From positions 1-64,000 of the forward strand of contig JAQSYI010000029.1 of assembly GCA_029256185.1 (NCBI GenBank): DNA of 64,000 nt, in the 5' to 3' direction. The notes under the pieces were generated by a model, which made no database searches, had not been told where the DNA came from, and saw only the letters and a list, made by a program, of their open reading frames with translations. The translations under genes and the position numbers were made by a program. This DNA comes from Paenibacillaceae bacterium. Lineage in GTDB: Bacteria; Bacillota; Bacilli; Paenibacillales; NBRC-103111. Shown in pieces: positions 26,479 to 34,664 of this stretch. Numbering within the stretch: the first letter of the stretch is position 1; each line of letters opens with the position of its first letter.

Positions 26479-27213
26479 ATGGAGAGGGGTTTCATCTTGG
26501 ATACCATTATATATTTACTGTTAGATATGCTCGAAACAGCATCCATCGCCGTGCTGTCGTTAAGCGTCTTTATGTACCCGGTTCGGGAATATATACGTGA
26601 GTTAACGCTGATCTCGATTTTGATTGCGTTGTCTTCCTGGGTTATAAGAATCAATTTCGACCTGTCCCTTGTTAATTCATTAGCCCATTTCGTTATTCTA
26701 ATCCTCAGCATGCGGTATCTGTTAAAAATCAAATTGTACCGTTCCGCCCATATAGCTTTAGTTGGGATGGCCGGCTTTCTGCTCATTCAATTGGTGGTGG
26801 CCAGTTTATTGAATCTGCTGAATATCATTGTTCCCACGGATGTGGAACTTGCAACCGGCAGAAGTGTTTATTTAATTCAAATCATCTGTGTGATGGCCGT
26901 ATTCTTCGTTAGCTACCTGGTATCAAGATTCAGTCTTGGCGTAACCAAATACGTCAGACCTCCCCACTCCTTCTTCGTCAAAGAAAAAATAACCAAAAAG
27001 AAGCTGTCGACCATTTCCATCACCCTAATCGGAACCTTCACGGTTTTATTCGGCTTTTATCTGTGCCTCAGTTTTGAATTATATTGGTCTGTAGCGGTTT
27101 TACTTGTGCTCAGCACCTTCTTGTTGTATGACTCCTATCGAAAGGACAAGCCACATGATCATATTGGGCATCGCCCGGTCAGCGGCAAAGGTCATCAGGA
27201 AATACAGCGGTGA
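26479..27213 (+). CDS. 7-TM membrane protein of the agr-like operon, no kinase domain
   Basis: A 244-residue protein I cannot assign to a named family. Seven hydrophobic helices are visible (about 9-33, 41-58, 62-82, 89-117, 126-153, 175-195, 200-220) with a basic loop KEKITKKK before the sixth and a charged tail. The topology resembles the sensor half of AgrC, but there is no histidine or ATPase domain. The start may be ATG 26479 (GAAGGT upstream) or TTG 26497 (GGAGAGGGG upstream, better). It is first in the operon and overlaps agrB by 59 bp. Inference: peptide receptor, or membrane anti-activator of the LytTR protein. Confidence 0.7.
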   Translation: MERGFILDTIIYLLLDMLETASIAVLSLSVFMYPVREYIRELTLISILIALSSWVIRINFDLSLVNSLAHFVILILSMRYLLKIKLYRSAHIALVGMAGFLLIQLVVASLLNLLNIIVPTDVELATGRSVYLIQIICVMAVFFVSYLVSRFSLGVTKYVRPPHSFFVKEKITKKKLSTISITLIGTFTVLFGFYLCLSFELYWSVAVLLVLSTFLLYDSYRKDKPHDHIGHRPVSGKGHQEIQR

Positions 27214-27661
27214 TGAAACGGCAAGCCTGGACCGGATGGCAGCTATATTAGCTTTAAAATTGAACACCTGGTTGATCATTGCAGCTACTGTGCTCCTGTC
27301 CGCTTTCACGGGCCGGTTATTTGAGTCCCTTATAGCAATGGGAGTTTTTGTTGCATTAAGAACCAATTCCGGCGGAAGACATATGCCCAACTTGGATTTG
27401 TGCTTTCTCGTGTCCGTATCTTTATTCCTAACCATTCCCTATATTCCCGTTAATAACGGGTGGTTCATGATCCTGTTTCTTATATGCCTTATCATCTTCA
27501 CCATGAATCATCTTGCCATTGCCAGAGACAACTCTAAGTTCATCCGGGTTTGCCTCATTCTCCTGTTGTCCGTTATTGACCCCCGGCATATCATTATTCT
27601 GGCTTGCACAGCCCAAGCCATATTGCTGCTTAGAAAGGAGGTGATCGTCTATGCTGAATAA
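27155..27661 (+). CDS. agrB: AgrB-family peptide-processing membrane protease
   Basis: A 168-residue accessory gene regulator B protein. It keeps the family's catalytic signature: R69, G73-G74, H76 and C83 in RTNSGGRHMPNLDLC, with the same seven-residue His-to-Cys spacing as staphylococcal AgrB (H77/C84). About five membrane helices surround it. AgrB cuts the C-terminal tail of AgrD and joins the new end to a side chain to form a ring. The ATG at 27155 has AAAGGA eight bases upstream; the longer reading from 27104 lacks one. Its stop overlaps the start of the AgrD-like gene, so the two are translationally linked. Confidence 0.9.
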   Translation: MIILGIARSAAKVIRKYSGDETASLDRMAAILALKLNTWLIIAATVLLSAFTGRLFESLIAMGVFVALRTNSGGRHMPNLDLCFLVSVSLFLTIPYIPVNNGWFMILFLICLIIFTMNHLAIARDNSKFIRVCLILLLSVIDPRHIIILACTAQAILLLRKEVIVYAE

Positions 27662-27782
27662 ACTGGCCAAGAGCCTTTCCAAGAAGCTGGAGTCTGACGC
27701 CAAAGCCGCTGAATCGGATACAGAACCGTTTAAATGGTTTATTGGAGACATTAAAATTCCGAAAGAAGACAAGAAAGAATAG
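27651..27782 (+). CDS. agrD: AgrD-like signal peptide precursor, 43 residues, no cysteine
   Basis: ATG 27651 follows an exceptionally strong ribosome site, AAGGAGGTGATC, inside the end of agrB. The peptide has the AgrD plan: a basic amphipathic N-terminal helix (MLNKLAKSLSKKLESD), a short central signal region (about 22-31, SDTEPFKWFI) and an acidic/basic tail with IPKE (36-39) matching the VPKE of staphylococcal AgrD. Aligning IPKE with VPKE puts Phe27 where the ring cysteine should be, and there is no cysteine at all. Ser22 or Thr24 could give a larger lactone ring, as Ser does in the enterococcal GBAP. Too short for usual gene calling, but position and ribosome site make it convincing. Confidence 0.8.
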   Translation: MLNKLAKSLSKKLESDAKAAESDTEPFKWFIGDIKIPKEDKKE

Positions 27783-27793
27783 GGTTGGCCTGT

Positions 27794-28186
27794 ATGAAAA
27801 ACAGCTCGGAAGCGTACGTATATGTTGTCAATGCCGTCCCGGTCAACGGGAAAGTGGAGTACCTTTGCCTGGATATTCTCAATGACGTATTATGGGTGGA
27901 TGTTACTCCGAAACTGCCCAAGAAGATGAACCCGGAATTTCCTCCTTATATCCCCAGGTTCCATACAGATCAAGGGACTTATTTGCTGCTTCATGATCTT
28001 GAACATCTTACGGACGCTTTTATGGAGCTTGGTTTTGATCTGGCCATGCCCGGATGCCTCGTAAATATGAGTAAAGTAACACGGATTAAGAGCTCCATAT
28101 ACGGAAACATGATTGTATTCGCCAACGGAGCAGAGGTTCCGATTTCCAGAAATAAAAGCAACAGTTATCCCCATCTCATCGAATAA
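27794..28186 (+). CDS. Stand-alone LytTR-family DNA-binding regulator
   Basis: A 130-residue protein with a LytTR-type DNA-binding domain over residues 50-125: FHTDQGTYLLLHDLEHL, then MPGCLVNMSKV and VPISRNKS, matching the usual F-x-T-x-x-G-x-Y, H-x-S-x-x-VN and I-x-x-SR pattern. There is no receiver domain. AgrA is also a LytTR protein, but this one lacks the phosphorylation module, in keeping with the missing kinase. The start is ATG 27794, 11 bp after the AgrD-like stop, with only a weak ribosome site, so translation is probably coupled. Last gene of the operon; a terminator follows. Confidence 0.82.
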   Translation: MKNSSEAYVYVVNAVPVNGKVEYLCLDILNDVLWVDVTPKLPKKMNPEFPPYIPRFHTDQGTYLLLHDLEHLTDAFMELGFDLAMPGCLVNMSKVTRIKSSIYGNMIVFANGAEVPISRNKSNSYPHLIE

Positions 28187-28225
28187 GGACAATGCCTACT
28201 TTGATTCAGTGGGGTTGTCCTTATT
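28182..28225 (+). terminator. Terminator of the agr-like operon
   Basis: Perfect 11-bp arms AATAAGGACAA (28182-28192) and TTGTCCTTATT (28215-28225) followed by TTATTT. The stem begins at the LytTR stop codon. Confidence 0.85.
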
Positions 28226-28312
28226 TTATTTATGACCATTTTATGTCTTTCGTTACGAACTTGCTTTTCGCGCTGTCTACCTAATATCCGACAAAAATAG
28301 ACAGGTGATAAC

Positions 28313-28513
28313 ATGGACGATTTAAGAGTAGCGGTGGAATTGTACGGCGCCAGCAAGCGACTGGAGTGCCGCGGAGAAGAGCGGGATGCAGCGAACATCC
28401 GGTCCGCGCTGACGGTGCTGGCCCAGTATTACGGCTTTACCATCGAGGAGGTAATCAGTGAATACGTCAAGACGGCTCTGCCCTTGCGGGAAACAATCCA
28501 CGTATGCAGGTAG
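28313..28513 (+). CDS. Small hypothetical protein, 66 residues
   Basis: Not recognised. ATG 28313 has ACAGGTGAT upstream. The sequence is mostly predicted helical, with charged residues early (LECRGEERDAANIR) and a hydrophobic pattern later (LTVLAQYYGFTIEEVISEYV). No signal peptide, membrane helix or metal motif. It stands alone between the agr-like terminator and the converging beta-helix gene. Codon and base composition return here to the GC-richer style of the flanks, so it may not belong to the signalling island. It could be a small DNA-binding or adaptor protein; no evidence decides. Confidence 0.55.
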   Translation: MDDLRVAVELYGASKRLECRGEERDAANIRSALTVLAQYYGFTIEEVISEYVKTALPLRETIHVCR

Positions 28514-28550
28514 CAGGAAGGCTGCTTAAGGCCATGCCGGGCGTACGCCC

Positions 28551-28580
28551 AAAAAAATAAACGGGCACAAAGTGCCCGTT
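28551..28580 (-). terminator. Terminator of the secreted beta-helix gene
   Basis: On the minus strand the hairpin AACGGGCAC / GTGCCCGTT (28560-28580) is followed by TTTATTTTTTT (28551-28559 region). It lies 24 bp after the stop codon of the minus-strand gene. A second palindrome, GGGCGTACGCCC, lies just beyond at 28539-28550. Confidence 0.85.
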
Positions 28581-28603
28581 CAACATACCATCCTTGCCGC
28601 CGG

Positions 28604-31600
28604 TCAGCGGATTTTCACGGTATCCCGCATTTTCCCGATGATTACATCAGATTCCGTCTTGGTCAGATTAGCCTTGGGGCGGAAGCGGTTGGCGGAGTCT
28701 GCCTCCATGTAGCCAAGCACGTCAACCATGCGGACAGCATCTCTGGCCCAGGGCGCAATCTCCGTCTGATCCGTATAAGGCGCCGTCTGCCCAATCACAT
28801 ACTCCGCCGTCATCCGGTTATACGCCCGGTAGGAGATGGAGGCCGCTTCCTGGCGGGTCACCTTGGCCTGTAGATTGATCGTGCTGCCGGAGAACATGCC
28901 GCTGTCCAACAGATTCTCCAGCATGGCCGCCGATTTCACCTTGGCCTCCCAATCTGCCGTTCCTTGGGCTTGAACCACACTGGCATACAACGCCTGCCTC
29001 GTCTTGATCCGTTCCTGGTCAGGAGGACTGCCCCAAGGGGAGGAATGCTGGTACCAGATGCTGTCCGTTGTCGTCTTCATCCACCCGAAGACAGCGGTCA
29101 GGAACTCGAGGCGGGTCAGCTCCACGCTGGTCTGCAAGACAACGGGCTGCCCATCCGCAGCTGCCGCCGTCACCTGTTCCGCGCGCTTCGGGAGCAGAGG
29201 AGCAGTAACCGGCAGTTGTTCCGGGACTGCTGCCGCGGCGCGGAGTTCCTGCTCCTCCTGAACCTTGCTTAAGGTCATGGTGCCGCTTCTGGAGACAATG
29301 CCGAAGTATCCCGGAGCCGTGATGCGATTCTCCCCTGTATCCAGATAGTCAAACACCCGCACTCCATTCACCGTGAAGATCAGCCTTACTCCATCCGGTC
29401 CATTGACGGCCCCGCATTGAATCCGGGCTGTCTGGCCATAGCTCAGGATGTTGTTGGGATACGCCCGGCCTGCAATGCTGGGGTTGCCGGCCAGATTGCC
29501 GAAGATGACGGTGCGGACGCCGTTATTAAAGCGCTGCAGCTCGATTTCCGTTGGCTTGACCACAATAATGTAGCCCGCGTTGCCCACTTCATTCACGGTT
29601 TTGGTGCTGCTCTCCCCCCTGAACTGGAACGAAGGCCAACCGCTGGGCGTGCTGACGATGTTGACATTAAAATCGAATATTTCGTCGCCGAATACCTGCC
29701 CCTGGTAATTGGCCGAACCTCCAGGGGTGTCGAACACAATGGAATCCGGCCCAGCCGTTTTGGTGCCGCTGCCCTGGACATGCCAGCCATATATAGCGTC
29801 AATCACGCTGTCCAGCTGATAAGGCGTGTACACCGCCGGAGCCGATGCGGCATGAAGCACTACCCGGACCGGGAAGCTGCCTGCAAGAACCTGCCCCCCG
29901 CATACGGCGCTGATGCGGATCACCGTGCTCCCCTCCGCAGCACCGGTTATGACGCCATTGCCGTCTACCGACGCAATCCCGGGATGATCGGAGGTATACG
30001 CCGCCTGGGAAACCTCCAGCGGCTGTCCGGAAACGGAGCGTCCTTCCAGAGCGAGAGTCAGGCTGTCTCCCGGCATGAGCACATTTCTTCCCGCTGTCGC
30101 CAAAAGCTCATACGGAGGGTCATCCACCGTTACCTCCACACGGGTGCGAAGCGTAATATCCCGGTAGCGGACCATGACATCAACGGCAGTCTGCCCCGGC
30201 CCAACGGCGGTCAGCAGCCCGCCGGGAGATACAACCGCCACAGCTTCGTCTACGGCTTGATAGACCACCTGCGCTACGGACAGATCAAAGGGAACACGCT
30301 TGGAGGTAAGCGCATTCAATCCGATCTGCTCTGTTCCTCCCGACTGGAGCGAGAGGAAGGTGCGGGTTGCAGTCAGCTCCTGCGGAACCTGAGCCATCTG
30401 CCGGTAGGCAGGCTCCAGTCCGGATTGCTCGATAATTTCCAGTGCTTCCTCCGGCCAGTCGCTGTTCGGCACATAGCGGGTGCCGTAAACAAATCCGTCA
30501 TACGCCCCATCGCTGACAATATGGGAAATATTGGTATAGTTCTCAATCGCGGTGGCCTGCTGGATATCCTTGCCCCAACCCTTGAACCATTTGGGAGTGC
30601 CGCTTACCCAGGTTTTCGCCCGGCTCTGGTCAATCACATTCCTGTAGGAGGTGTAGAAGTTGGAGCCTTGGTCATTGTAGATCGGCCCGCCGTCGTTATT
30701 CATATCTGTAATATAGTTGTAGGCAATCTGATTGGGGGCGTAGGCTGTGGCGGAGGTGGGTCCGATGGTGTAGATGCCGCCCCCGTCGTGCAGCTCCGTA
30801 TAGAAGATATCGTGAATATAGTTATGCCGGATATGAAGATTCTTGATGGCACTGACAGGAATGCTCTTCCAGCCGTAGCCGATATGCATGCCGCTGTAGG
30901 GCACATGGAAAATTTCATTATGCTCGATCACCGTATCCTGGGGGAAGCCCACCGACAGGGCCGAGGCCGACATATACTCCTTGGCCACATCATGAATGTA
31001 GTTGTTGGTAATAGCGTTGTTCTTGATCAGGTATTTGTCCTCGGACGGATTATAATTGTTCACATCCTTGGTATAGGGCTCACCCAGATTAATGGCGCTG
31101 GCCGATATATCATAGAACCGGTTGCCGTCCACGGTGGCATTGCGGATGCCGTCGATGAGCTGCAGCGCATTAATGCCGATTTTGGAAAATTCGCAGTTCA
31201 CGAAGGAGATCCCGTCCCCGTATTGCACCATAACGGCAGCGGGAGGCAGCAGATCATCACTGACTGAATCCCGGGTATGATTGTTCTGGGCATCCACATT
31301 GCCATATGGGCCATTGGGCCGCAGATAGGTGGAGTAGCCGAAGGAAATGCCGTCGAAGGTGATATTGCGGACGGGATGGGAGAAGTCGCTGCCGGACACG
31401 CTCATCAGCTGCTCCAGCACCGGCGCCACCACCTCCGCGTGAGCCAGATCCTCTCCCGCCCGGGGCATATAATAGAAGGTATCGGTGCTGCGGTCCAGAT
31501 ACCATTCACCCGGCTCGTCCAAGAGCTCATAGGCATTCTCATAATACCAGGGCAGCTTGACCGACGTCATGCCCTTATTCGTTGCCGACGCCCAACCCGG

Positions 31601-32284
31601 CTGCTTCATCTTGATGTAGGCAAGCCCGTCTGCTCCCACGGTAATGGAGTCCACCCCCACCCGGGGCATGGTCCAGTTCTGGACATAGACCATCTCCATA
31701 TCGCTGATATTGTTCCATGAAGCGAGGAAGGTATCGGTGCTGGTATGGCCGAATTGTCCGGTATCTGTAGTAGCGTTGGCAAGACCCGCATGGCTTCTTG
31801 CCCGGACCGCCCTTTCACCGTTGACATACAGCTGGCGGGTTTCGATGGGTCCCCCCGCATCGGCTTTATAAATCTGCCGCTCGGGATCATGCAGGGTCCA
31901 CCCCGTAATCACCCGGGGACCTCTGACAAAGGGCTTCTCCCCGTTGTAAGCCTTCCAGATCACGTTATGGCCGTTATTTCCCGAATCTGCCGCAGTGAAT
32001 TGAAGCGGCTCCGCCAGCTCGTAGTTGCCCCCGCGAAGATAGACAATGATATCCCCATTCATCCCCTGATTCACCGTCCGCACCTTATCCCTGGCCTGGG
32101 TGATTGTCTTCACAGGAGATTGGTACGTTCCGGCTCCGTTATCCGAACCATTCACGGGGTCCACATAGATCTCCATTGCCGCTCCGTTGGCGAATGCCGT
32201 AAGCGAGAAGAGCAAGGCCGCCCCAAACAGCATGGCTGCGAGCCAAGCGGCTTTGCATTTTCTTGCGATGGTTTTCATATCCAT
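28604..32284 (-). CDS. Secreted beta-helix protein with Ig-like and C-terminal SLH domains
   Basis: A 1226-residue cell-surface protein. A signal peptide (1-35, ending near AFANGA) is followed by a right-handed beta-helix (about 40-640) opening with IYVDPVNGSDNGAGTYQSPV, the pattern of polysaccharide lyases and glycosidases that bind long chains. Two Big_2-like Ig domains (about 650-835), a LamG/DUF1080-like beta-sandwich (about 850-1030) and two or three SLH modules (about 1080-1226, ending YTDQTEIAPWARDAVRMVDV and FRPKANLTKTE) follow. SLH domains anchor it to the cell wall. Start ATG 32284 (or 32278) after AAAGGTGG. Probably degrades or holds a polysaccharide; no catalytic residues identified. 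Confidence 0.85.
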   Translation of the reverse strand: MDMKTIARKCKAAWLAAMLFGAALLFSLTAFANGAAMEIYVDPVNGSDNGAGTYQSPVKTITQARDKVRTVNQGMNGDIIVYLRGGNYELAEPLQFTAADSGNNGHNVIWKAYNGEKPFVRGPRVITGWTLHDPERQIYKADAGGPIETRQLYVNGERAVRARSHAGLANATTDTGQFGHTSTDTFLASWNNISDMEMVYVQNWTMPRVGVDSITVGADGLAYIKMKQPGWASATNKGMTSVKLPWYYENAYELLDEPGEWYLDRSTDTFYYMPRAGEDLAHAEVVAPVLEQLMSVSGSDFSHPVRNITFDGISFGYSTYLRPNGPYGNVDAQNNHTRDSVSDDLLPPAAVMVQYGDGISFVNCEFSKIGINALQLIDGIRNATVDGNRFYDISASAINLGEPYTKDVNNYNPSEDKYLIKNNAITNNYIHDVAKEYMSASALSVGFPQDTVIEHNEIFHVPYSGMHIGYGWKSIPVSAIKNLHIRHNYIHDIFYTELHDGGGIYTIGPTSATAYAPNQIAYNYITDMNNDGGPIYNDQGSNFYTSYRNVIDQSRAKTWVSGTPKWFKGWGKDIQQATAIENYTNISHIVSDGAYDGFVYGTRYVPNSDWPEEALEIIEQSGLEPAYRQMAQVPQELTATRTFLSLQSGGTEQIGLNALTSKRVPFDLSVAQVVYQAVDEAVAVVSPGGLLTAVGPGQTAVDVMVRYRDITLRTRVEVTVDDPPYELLATAGRNVLMPGDSLTLALEGRSVSGQPLEVSQAAYTSDHPGIASVDGNGVITGAAEGSTVIRISAVCGGQVLAGSFPVRVVLHAASAPAVYTPYQLDSVIDAIYGWHVQGSGTKTAGPDSIVFDTPGGSANYQGQVFGDEIFDFNVNIVSTPSGWPSFQFRGESSTKTVNEVGNAGYIIVVKPTEIELQRFNNGVRTVIFGNLAGNPSIAGRAYPNNILSYGQTARIQCGAVNGPDGVRLIFTVNGVRVFDYLDTGENRITAPGYFGIVSRSGTMTLSKVQEEQELRAAAAVPEQLPVTAPLLPKRAEQVTAAAADGQPVVLQTSVELTRLEFLTAVFGWMKTTTDSIWYQHSSPWGSPPDQERIKTRQALYASVVQAQGTADWEAKVKSAAMLENLLDSGMFSGSTINLQAKVTRQEAASISYRAYNRMTAEYVIGQTAPYTDQTEIAPWARDAVRMVDVLGYMEADSANRFRPKANLTKTESDVIIGKMRDTVKIR

Positions 32285-32525
32285 CCTGCCACCTTTCTGG
32301 AATTAATGATGCCATCCTATTTCCATCATTTCCGCCGGTTGGCGGTCAAGCAGCCACCGCCGTTAATTATAATCCCATCCCCTCCTCCTCCATGCGCCTG
32401 CTCGGTTTATTCAGACTGCCGGGCTCCCGGAAGCGCTGCCACAATGCTGATCCTCCCGTTTATCCCTGCCTGCCGGTATGCACAGTCAGTTTACACAAGC
32501 CTCGGCAATTCAGGCAATCCACAAG

Positions 32526-32696
32526 AATTACACATGCACAACTCCATACAAGCCGCAGTAAAAGCTGCTGGCGCAGCGCAATAAGAACGGATTATTGTTA
32601 TTGCCCAATCCCGCCGCTTCCGGTCAAATGAGCATGGGACAAGGTACTGAATAAGTGCGGAAAACGGCGTATTACAGCAGTTGTGCACCTGTAATT
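32526..32696. promoter_or_regulatory. Divergent intergenic region with an inverted pair of 17-bp sites
   Basis: The 494-bp gap 32285-32778 separates the divergent beta-helix gene and ABC module B. It holds AATTACACATGCACAAC (32526-32542) and, inverted, GTTGTGCACCTGTAATT (32680-32696), matching at 15 of 17 positions and 137 bp apart. They may be operator sites for looping control of both genes. No strong sigma-A promoter or gene was seen. Confidence 0.35.
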
Positions 32697-32778
32697 GTTG
32701 TGTATGGACGTAAGCTCTGCCCGAAAGCTACAGTATGGGTACAGGGAAGAAAGCCGGTTAAAGAAGGGAGGTGAGACT

Positions 32779-33687
32779 TTGAAAACGATCAATCAGCGCA
32801 GACGGCTGCAGCAAAATATCCCATGGCTATTGATGTTCATCCTGCCTGTCTTTTACTTTGTCATATTCAAATACATTCCCATGGGCGGCCTGGTGATAGC
32901 GTTCAAAAATTACAACTTTGTTGACGGGATATGGGGAAGCCCCTGGGTGGGCTTTCATAATTTTCAATTGCTGTTTACTGACCCGCTGGCCTTCAGCACC
33001 ATCCGCAATACCATCATGATCAGTGTGCTCACGATCATCTTCGGTTTTCCGTTCCCGGTTCTTCTTGCCGTGGCCATTAACGAAGTGCAGCGGATGTGGT
33101 TTAAGAAGACGGTGCAGACCTTGCTGTATCTGCCTCACTTTCTGTCCTGGGTTATTGTCGGGGGGATGGTGATTACCCTGTTCTCGCAGGAGGCCGGGAT
33201 CGTGAACAGCTGGGTCGAGCAGCTTACAGGCAGCACGTTTCCCTTTCTGTATAATGAGGCTTCCTGGATTTCCATTTTCCTGGGATCGGGTGTATGGAAG
33301 GAAGCCGGGTTCAGCGCGATTATTTATCTGGCTGCCTTAGGGGGGATCGATCCCAGTCTTTATGAAGCAGCCGCCATAGACGGGGCCAACAAATTCAAGC
33401 AGATCCGCCATATTACCTTGCCGGGAATCAGTTCGGTTATTGTGCTAATGCTCATTTTGGCCATGGGACGGATTATGGAGGTAGGATTCGACCAGATATA
33501 CATGCTGCAAAATCCTATTGTCTCCAATATTTCCGAGGTCATCTCCACGTATATTTACCGGATTGGCCTGCAGGGCGCCCAATTCAGCCTTTCCACGGCC
33601 ATGGGCATGTTTGAAGCGGTGATCGGTCTGCTGCTGGTGCTGGTGGCCAATGCAGTTGCGCGTAAATTTGATCAGGGTCTTTGGTAA
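32779..33687 (+). CDS. Carbohydrate ABC transporter permease, LplB type (module B)
   Basis: A 302-residue inner-membrane permease starting at TTG 32779, which follows GGGAGGTGA; the longer reading from 32695 has no ribosome site. Six helices, and the EAA loop YEAAAIDGANKFKQIRHITLP binds the shared ATPase. The opening motif KYIPMGGLVIAFKNYNF is typical of the LplB branch. First gene of a module with a YtcP partner, a lipoprotein and a membrane AraC regulator. It diverges from the SLH beta-helix protein, whose products it may import. Confidence 0.92.
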   Translation: MKTINQRRRLQQNIPWLLMFILPVFYFVIFKYIPMGGLVIAFKNYNFVDGIWGSPWVGFHNFQLLFTDPLAFSTIRNTIMISVLTIIFGFPFPVLLAVAINEVQRMWFKKTVQTLLYLPHFLSWVIVGGMVITLFSQEAGIVNSWVEQLTGSTFPFLYNEASWISIFLGSGVWKEAGFSAIIYLAALGGIDPSLYEAAAIDGANKFKQIRHITLPGISSVIVLMLILAMGRIMEVGFDQIYMLQNPIVSNISEVISTYIYRIGLQGAQFSLSTAMGMFEAVIGLLLVLVANAVARKFDQGLW

Positions 33688-33709
33688 GGCTCGGCTTGGA
33701 GGTATTGAG

Positions 33710-34585
33710 ATGAAAGCATCATTCGGCGAAAAAATATTCGGTGCGGTTAACTATGTTTTGCTGGGCTTATGCTCCTTATCGTGCCTGTTGCCGTTACTTA
33801 ATATTTGCGCCATATCCCTAAGCTCCAACACAGCCGTTTCGGCAGGCAAGGTTTCCATTCTCCCCGTTGATCTGAATTGGAAATCGTATGAAGCCTTCTT
33901 CAAGGGAGCGCCCATTGTTCAATCGTTTCTGAACAGCCTGTTACTAACCGTGGTCGGAGTATCATTATGCTTGTTCGTTACCTTGCTGACGGCCTATCCC
34001 CTGTCGCGCAAGCTGTTCTATGGGAGAAAGCTCTTGTCCCTCGCCATTGTCTTTACCATGCTTTTCAGCGGGGGCACCATTCCCTCCTATCTGCTGGTTA
34101 ACGGGCTGGGCCTGGTTAATTCATACTGGGCGATTTGGCTGCCGGGACTTGTCAGTGTATATAACATGCTTATTATGAAAAATTATTTTGAAAATTTGCC
34201 CGAGGAAATGGAAGAAGCCGCCAGAATCGACGGCGCCAACGAGCTGCAATTTATCTGGAAGATTATATTCCCCCTCTCCTTGCCCATGTTCGCAACCATC
34301 GCCCTGTTCTACGGGGTCAACTATTGGAATTCCTTCTTCCAGGTGCTCATCTATATCAATGACACATCCAAGTATAATCTGACTGTGCTGGTACAGCAGA
34401 TGGTGCGAAGCGCATCGATTCTTCAGGATCTGTCCTCCCTTGAGCCCGCAGAAATGAACATGCTGCCGCCCGAAGGAGTAAAGTCCGCCGGGGTGTTCAT
34501 CCTGCTCTTGCCGATGGTGGCCGTGTATCCGTTTATTCAGAAATATTTTGTCAAAGGAGTGATGATCGGCGCGATTAAAGGATAA
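33710..34585 (+). CDS. Carbohydrate ABC transporter permease, YtcP type (module B)
   Basis: A 291-residue permease from ATG 33710, with GGAGGT six bases upstream; it starts 22 bp after the LplB-type stop. EAA loop MEEAARIDGANELQFIWKII, six helices, and the family tail KYFVKGVMIGAIKG. It completes the channel with the preceding permease. No ATPase gene in the module. Confidence 0.92.
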   Translation: MKASFGEKIFGAVNYVLLGLCSLSCLLPLLNICAISLSSNTAVSAGKVSILPVDLNWKSYEAFFKGAPIVQSFLNSLLLTVVGVSLCLFVTLLTAYPLSRKLFYGRKLLSLAIVFTMLFSGGTIPSYLLVNGLGLVNSYWAIWLPGLVSVYNMLIMKNYFENLPEEMEEAARIDGANELQFIWKIIFPLSLPMFATIALFYGVNYWNSFFQVLIYINDTSKYNLTVLVQQMVRSASILQDLSSLEPAEMNMLPPEGVKSAGVFILLLPMVAVYPFIQKYFVKGVMIGAIKG

Positions 34586-34664
34586 TGTTGCTGAACGTGG
34601 AAATGTATAGGTAACGAGAGGGAAAACGGAAAATTAATTCACGCATGGGGGGACAGCTACAGCA

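Noticed and set aside
26479..27213. AgrC histidine kinase
   Set aside because: Only membrane helices are present; there is no His box, N box or G box before the stop.
29417..31267. 616-codon open frame opposite the beta-helix/SLH gene
   Set aside because: It is exactly antisense to a clear secreted multidomain protein, has no ribosome site or family motif, and reflects GC-rich third positions.
32779..32795. Catabolite-repression (cre) site at the module B start codon
   Set aside because: TTGAAAACGATCAATCA matches only the first half of the consensus and is better explained as the TTG start.
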